Of a DNA stretch of 10,278 nucleotides, positions 7,250-10,278 are shown piece after piece; position 1 is the first letter of the stretch, and each line of letters starts with the position of its first letter. The position numbers were made by a program, and so were the translations under genes. Source of the DNA: Dehalococcoidia bacterium (GTDB lineage: Bacteria; Chloroflexota; Dehalococcoidia; UBA3495). The notes beneath the pieces were generated by a model. That model was given only the letters and a program-made list of their open reading frames with translations. It had not been told where the DNA came from and made no database searches. The stretch spans positions 1 to 10,278 of the forward strand of contig PCAH01000024.1 of NCBI GenBank assembly GCA_002730485.1, written 5' to 3'.

Positions 7250-8176
7250 TTACTGCGGCTTTTGGGTCAGCATGAATAGCCCCCATTCCAGCATTCCTGC
7301 GAGGACGGCGTATCCGCACAGGTCGTAGTAGGTGTCTGCGACGGGTTCCACGGCGGGAACTTCTTTGCTCTTTAGGTTTCTGAGGCGGGCGAGTTTGTCG
7401 TTGCAGCGGATCACGATGCCTTGGTGGCCGAATGCTGCAATGTTGTCGTACCCGTAGTCGTGTTGTTTGTTGCTGAGCAGCGTCATTAGTTCCATTGGGT
7501 CAACGATGCCGTTGGATTCCCGCAGTGCTGATCCCAGCAGATCAGCCCACCACCCCAGCGATGGCGTGGATGGGAACAGGTCTTTCGCTTCGGCCATTAG
7601 TTCATCGAGGGTGGGTTCAAAGTTGGGTGCCCGTAGTTCCTGCAAGGCGCGGAACGCCCATACGGATCCTTCTTCCCAGTTTTGTACGGCGCTCAGTGAC
7701 GGCATCCCTATTGGGATGACTGATTTCGGTGTCGGTGTTGGTTCAATCATTTCTTGTATCACGGGGTATTCCACCAGTGCCTTTCGCAGTCGGGTAAGTA
7801 TCTGATCGCGTTGCCGCGCCATTGATGTTTTGGGTATGTGCATGCAGCGCGCTACGAATCTGAGACTTAGCCGCACGAAATAAAGCATGTAGATGACCCA
7901 TGCGTCGTCGTCTGGGAGTCGATCTAGTTCCAGACGGATAGCGAACTCCAGCCGTTCCCTGCGTTCCCAGTCGTCGGCGTGGGACGAGTTGGGGGGTTCT
8001 TCCATCAGGACCCCCAGTATTGATTCGCCGTTGTCGGTGACGAACTCGGGTCGCCCTGCGTCCATTTGTGCTGCGACCCAATGTAAGGCTGCGGGGTCGT
8101 ATGCCGATGTGCGCCTGTCGTAGACCTCTAAGCGATCTGGGTTGCGGTCGCCCCATGAGTAATTGCCTACTGCCAC
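7250..8176 (-). CDS. Sigma-region-4-like HTH fused to a DUF1599 (Nmad1)-like domain
   Basis: GTG 8176 to TAA 7252-7250, 308 residues. Residues about 83-133 (LDRLPDDDAWVIYMLYFVRL, then SLRFVARCMHIPKTSMARQR and ILTRLRKAL) have the pattern of a sigma-70 region 4 or related helix-turn-helix: a leading L..LP..., a helix, then a recognition-helix pair. A Pro-rich linker (146-160) follows. Residues about 205-303 contain KQHDYGYDNIAAFG, RCNDKLARLRNL (257-268) and EPVADTYYDLCGYAVL (277-292), which match my memory of DUF1599, also called nucleotide modification associated domain 1, common in phages. The domain is helical and its conserved D/E/K/R residues suggest nucleotide binding. The start overlaps the end of the preceding gene by 10 bases with no Shine-Dalgarno, so expression is probably coupled. 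A role in nucleotide metabolism tied to transcription control is an inference; the HTH could equally be a simple structural module. Confidence 0.7.
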   Translation of the reverse strand: MAVGNYSWGDRNPDRLEVYDRRTSAYDPAALHWVAAQMDAGRPEFVTDNGESILGVLMEEPPNSSHADDWERRERLEFAIRLELDRLPDDDAWVIYMLYFVRLSLRFVARCMHIPKTSMARQRDQILTRLRKALVEYPVIQEMIEPTPTPKSVIPIGMPSLSAVQNWEEGSVWAFRALQELRAPNFEPTLDELMAEAKDLFPSTPSLGWWADLLGSALRESNGIVDPMELMTLLSNKQHDYGYDNIAAFGHQGIVIRCNDKLARLRNLKSKEVPAVEPVADTYYDLCGYAVLAGMLEWGLFMLTQKPQ

Positions 8177-8604
8177 GGCAGCACCGATGGGGTGAAACGG
8201 AGGTACGGCTTACGCCCCTCCGAATAGGCTCCCAACGATGCTTTCTCGGACCCAGCGATGCGCATCAACTCATCCACGGGGATGGTGCACCATTGTTCGC
8301 GGTCGCGGGACCAGATGAACAGGTGCACAGGTAACAGCGTTTGCCAGAAGGCGAGCGCGGTCAGTTTCTCTATTTTGACTTTCAACCCGTTGCGGCCAAT
8401 GCCTTGGCATTCAACGAACCTGTCTATTTGCATGTAGTCGGGGATGTTGCGCAACGCCAACGGCAGCGTTGCGAATGCTGCACCCCACGGCGGCAGGTTG
8501 AATCCCATCCGAACCCAGTCGTCGTGAGTTTCCTCAAACTTGGTTTCGGCTTCTTCACCCATCATCGCCATGCGTGTCGGCCAAGGCAGATCGGAGAACG
8601 CCAT
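8167..8604 (-). CDS. Putative PD-(D/E)XK-fold nuclease-like protein
   Basis: ATG 8604 to TAG 8169-8167, 145 residues, one base after the stop of rusA and preceded by GGAGG 10 bases upstream. The layout looks like a restriction-endonuclease-like fold: a first helix with acidic residues (GEEAETKFEE, E20), then IPDYMQIDRFVECQGIG with P55-D56 and E65-x-Q67, followed by KVKIEKLTALAFW and the strand VHLFIWS. This resembles the PD...(D/E)xK pattern of Holliday junction resolvase and Vsr/VRR-type nucleases, but glutamine replaces the usual lysine at position 67, so activity is uncertain. Nearby K75, K77 and K80 might compensate. The neighbours, a resolvase and a primase, fit DNA processing. The fold assignment is by eye; a non-catalytic DNA-binding role is the alternative. 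Confidence 0.6.
   Translation of the reverse strand: MAFSDLPWPTRMAMMGEEAETKFEETHDDWVRMGFNLPPWGAAFATLPLALRNIPDYMQIDRFVECQGIGRNGLKVKIEKLTALAFWQTLLPVHLFIWSRDREQWCTIPVDELMRIAGSEKASLGAYSEGRKPYLRFTPSVLPWQ
8446..8473. repeat. Palindrome overlapping an 8-bp inverted repeat
   Basis: GTTGCGCAAC (8446-8455) is a perfect 10-bp palindrome. Part of it also pairs with a downstream arm: CGCAACGC (8450-8457) is the reverse complement of GCGTTGCG (8466-8473), with an 8-base loop. It lies within the nuclease-like gene, so it could be a protein site or two mutually exclusive RNA structures, or chance. Confidence 0.55.
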
Positions 8605-8605
8605 A

Positions 8606-8959
8606 TCAGGCTTTCCTCCCCGTGATCTTCATTACTTGACGGTCATTTGGGAACGCTGCATCTTCGCCCTGAAGGCCGTCGAGCAAACTTTTGAAATAGT
8701 TGTCGATGTCGCCTGTCAACGAGGTGGTTGTGTCGTCAGCCAGTTCCTTCACGTACACGTTGATTCGGTCTTTATGAAAGGTCGCTGATACGGACACGGG
8801 GCCAGTGAATGTCGGTCCACCTGATTCGATCCATGCCTGTTGTACGGCATCCTCAAAGATGTGGGCAGCGGCGGGCGTGTATGCCCGCCCGCGCTTAGAG
8901 AACCGTGGCCTCGGCTTCGCTTTCGGCTTGAGCCGAATGATTACACGATGTGATTTCAC
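8606..8959 (-). CDS. rusA: RusA-family Holliday junction resolvase
   Basis: GTG 8959 to TGA 8608-8606, 117 residues, about the usual RusA length (E. coli RusA has 120). RusA is a homodimeric, metal-dependent endonuclease that cuts four-way junctions symmetrically. The basic N-terminus KPKAKPRPRFSKRGRAYTP (residues 11-29) is typical, and the catalytic block GDIDNYFKSLLDGLQG (83-98) supplies D84 and D86 plus K90, with D106 in NDRQV as the third acidic residue. The spacing D-x-D-x3-K equals that of D70, D72 and K76 of the E. coli enzyme, and the final GRK is also usual. The GTG start overlaps the primase stop in a GTGA joint, and the next gene starts one base after the stop, so it is in the middle of a coupled operon. 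It probably resolves recombination or replication branches before packaging. Confidence 0.93.
   Translation of the reverse strand: MKSHRVIIRLKPKAKPRPRFSKRGRAYTPAAAHIFEDAVQQAWIESGGPTFTGPVSVSATFHKDRINVYVKELADDTTTSLTGDIDNYFKSLLDGLQGEDAAFPNDRQVMKITGRKA
8615..8619 (-). promoter_or_regulatory. Ribosome binding site of the nuclease-like gene, inside rusA
   Basis: On the - strand GGAGG precedes ATG 8604 by 10 bases and lies within the last codons of the resolvase gene. It is the only clear Shine-Dalgarno of the - strand operon. Confidence 0.55.
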
Positions 8960-9939
8960 TGGGTGTTGGCATCCATCTCTCCCAGTTGAGGTTGGCTGTA
9001 CACGGCGCGGGCGTGACTCACTAGGTCACGGATTCTTCGTGCGCCGTCTGCGCGGTGTGTGAACTTGCCTCCATGACGATTGTCCAGTTCCGCTACAAGG
9101 ATTTCTATGCTGTTGTTGTCGTACTCCTGTCTGAATAATTCGCACGCAAATGCGTGCAGCATTTGGGATCGGTCGTAAACAATTTTGTCGCCGCGTTGAA
9201 CTGCCTTGGGGCCGTGGTCCCAAATGTGGGCTGCTAGTCCTGTTAGTTCGGAGTCGTGGCGCGACTTTTGCAGGCGTTGCCGTGCTGGTCGTTGCGGTTC
9301 GGGGGGTTTGGGTGGCACCCAGCGCCTCGCTGTTTCTCTGAGTGCTTCGGCGCTGCCTAGATTCTCCAGTGCGGTGTTGACGAACTCATCTAGCGGGTAT
9401 TCGCCCATCGTTGGGGTCACCATTACTTGACGGCCAGCGGGGCGTACTCGCGGGTAGGGCAACCTGAGGCCGTTGCCCCACCCGCCATCCGTTGTGGTTT
9501 GTTTCGGATACACCTCGGTGGTGGGTGCATCAACGATCTGGCAAGCCGCCAGCATCGCTGTGCGCATCTGCTCGGCTGGCATCCAATCTTCAATGAATAC
9601 CCATAGGTGCACGCCTTTGGATCGGCTGAGTTCTATCCACGATGGAATTTCCAGTTCGTGTAGGACGGCTGACACGTTCAGGGCGTGAATCATTGAATCG
9701 TGGTCGCCGATGTCCCAGTCGATGGCTCCCCAGTGCACCATGTCGCCTGTGTCGGTGGGTCGAATCGGGTACACGCCGATGGGGACGGCTCCGTCTAGGT
9801 GCCGTTCAACGGCGGCTTCTAACGATGAGCCTGTTGCGTCTACGGGTTGGTCGTCTATTTTCCACGGTCGGAATACGCCGTCTAGGTCGCGGGCGAGTCT
9901 GCCACCTGCGAATAGTTGAGCGAACCGTGCGGTAATCAT
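8956..9939 (-). CDS. Archaeo-eukaryotic-type primase (AEP / prim-pol)
   Basis: ATG 9939 to TGA 8958-8956, 327 residues. The primase core lies in about residues 1-205. Motif I is WGAIDWDIGD (D74 and D76, the hDhD metal-binding pair), motif II is SRSKGVHLWVF (H111, the s-x-H signature), and E142 in TEVYPKQ is a good candidate for motif III. GNGLRLPYPR (156-164) also resembles phage AEPs such as those of the TOTE and LigD-like groups. A Pro/Arg/Gln-rich linker (209-228) leads to a helical C-terminal part (230-315). The enzyme should make primers, and possibly extend them. The open frame runs 40 codons further upstream, but those codons give a low-complexity Cys/Gly/Ser stretch and overlap the 23-aa gene in another frame; ATG 9939 also lies in a TAATG joint, so I prefer it. 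No helicase domain is visible here; one may lie outside the window. Confidence 0.88.
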   Translation of the reverse strand: MITARFAQLFAGGRLARDLDGVFRPWKIDDQPVDATGSSLEAAVERHLDGAVPIGVYPIRPTDTGDMVHWGAIDWDIGDHDSMIHALNVSAVLHELEIPSWIELSRSKGVHLWVFIEDWMPAEQMRTAMLAACQIVDAPTTEVYPKQTTTDGGWGNGLRLPYPRVRPAGRQVMVTPTMGEYPLDEFVNTALENLGSAEALRETARRWVPPKPPEPQRPARQRLQKSRHDSELTGLAAHIWDHGPKAVQRGDKIVYDRSQMLHAFACELFRQEYDNNSIEILVAELDNRHGGKFTHRADGARRIRDLVSHARAVYSQPQLGEMDANTQ

Positions 9940-10010
9940 TAGAACGATCCAGCCGCCATCCAGTACACGGCTACTACCCCCGCAGCAGCAATGATGGCGA
10001 TCACTGCCAT
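9939..10010 (-). CDS. Tiny 23-aa single-membrane-segment peptide
   Basis: ATG at 10010 to TAA 9941-9939. The product, MAVIAIIAAAGVVAVYWMAA followed by GSF, is almost entirely hydrophobic and long enough for one membrane pass. Both joints are TAATG: its ATG starts on the last A of the preceding stop, and its own stop gives the first A of the primase ATG. It fills exactly the space between two well-supported frames in a densely packed operon, which is the main reason to believe it is translated. No clear Shine-Dalgarno is present, so it would rely on re-initiation. A role cannot be assigned; it could also be a spacer frame that lets ribosomes re-start on the primase. It is too short for any composition test to be decisive. 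Confidence 0.55.
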   Translation of the reverse strand: MAVIAIIAAAGVVAVYWMAAGSF

Positions 10011-10278
10011 TAGAAGTTGCCCCATTCGCGGTCCTCGTAGTCATCGACTGTGGGTTCACGGATCTGACCGCAATTCGGATCCATAATCATTTCGGCATCA
10101 CGGCACCGATATGGGGGGCGCTTGTTTTTACACAAGTTCAGTTGAATCACGTTTTCTAAGGTGGCTTTTTCGCGGTCAGAAATGTTTGCAGCATCCTTGG
10201 GGCGATAGCACTCCAGCACGGCAACTGATTCGGCTTCGCCGCCGAATCTGCCACCGTGGATCCCAGCAGGTCCACCTC
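10010..10278 (-). CDS. Unknown protein, start beyond the right edge
   Basis: The frame is open from the right edge of the window to TAA 10012-10010 (89 codons visible), so the start is probably outside; the first in-window start is GTG 10219, which would give 69 residues but lacks a Shine-Dalgarno. From that GTG the cysteines are C4, C30, C39 and C50, in a basic region (CKNKRPPYRCRDAE). The tail is acidic (TVDDYEDREW). The cysteine spacing does not fit WhiB (which has a CxxC in the middle) or a classical zinc ribbon, but a metal site cannot be excluded. I do not recognise a family. It is joined to the 23-aa gene by TAATG and is therefore the upstream member of the primase operon. Confidence 0.65.
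   Translation of the reverse strand, partial: GGPAGIHGGRFGGEAESVAVLECYRPKDAANISDREKATLENVIQLNLCKNKRPPYRCRDAEMIMDPNCGQIREPTVDDYEDREWGNF

Noticed and set aside
7248..7319. 24-codon extension of the zinc-ribbon gene
   Set aside because: Would overlap the end of the HTH-DUF1599 gene and precede the typical MPRYLYRCPNC family start with a basic leader.
8870..8889. GC-only 7-bp hairpin in rusA with a 6-base loop
   Set aside because: Lies in the conserved basic segment GRAYTP, where GC-rich Gly/Arg/Pro codons easily create such pairing.
9940..10059. 40-codon N-terminal extension of the primase
   Set aside because: Gives a Cys/Gly/Ser low-complexity leader, overlaps two other frames, and the TAATG joint favours the ATG at 9939.
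10010..10278. WhiB-like transcription factor, because of four cysteines
   Set aside because: The spacing (C4, C30, C39, C50 from the first in-window GTG) lacks the CxxC core and the G[VI]WGG turn of WhiB proteins.

Overview
The window looks like a stretch of a double-stranded DNA tailed bacteriophage (or a prophage close to one). It is almost fully coding: genes abut or overlap by 1-10 bases and the largest gap between genes is about 36 bases (6394-6429). No rRNA, tRNA, CRISPR array, insertion sequence or integrase was seen. GTG starts, frequent TTG leucine codons on the + strand, moderately high GC and a peptidoglycan amidase plus a tiny r1t-like holin candidate fit a phage of a Gram-positive high-GC host such as an actinobacterium, but the host is an inference.

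Left part (2-7074, + strand) is the end of a late module. A short unknown gene is followed by one very large gene (1751 aa) with the composition of a giant virion protein: a conserved-looking N-terminal region, long Ala/Glu/Gln-rich coiled-coil stretches in the middle, a three-fold Trp-Gly octad repeat, and a C-terminal region with the segment RVIPFWRW. I read it as an internal virion or DNA-ejection protein of podovirus type. Directly after it come the lysis genes: an N-acetylmuramoyl-L-alanine amidase with a C-terminal peptidoglycan-binding domain, a 46-aa unknown protein, a 56-aa holin candidate and a 104-aa unknown acidic protein.

Right part (7071-10278, - strand) is an early or middle module read toward the late module. 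In transcription order it holds an unknown protein running off the right edge, a 23-aa membrane-segment peptide, an archaeo-eukaryotic-type primase, a RusA Holliday junction resolvase, a protein that resembles the PD-(D/E)XK nuclease fold, a fusion of a sigma-region-4-like helix-turn-helix with a DUF1599 (nucleotide modification associated domain 1)-like domain, and a 58-aa FmdB-type zinc ribbon. The joints are tight (two TAATG joints, one GTGA, a 10-base overlap, gaps of 1-2 bases), so this is very probably one translationally coupled operon for priming, recombination and nucleotide or DNA metabolism.

The two modules converge at 7071-7074, where the stop codons overlap, and a perfect 9-bp hairpin lies right at that joint inside the last codons of the zinc-ribbon gene. 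The most unusual items are the HTH-DUF1599 fusion, the 23-aa peptide locked between two TAATG joints, the convergent-stop hairpin, a perfect 10-bp hairpin inside the giant gene, and the 21-bp in-frame repeat shared by the giant gene and the endolysin.
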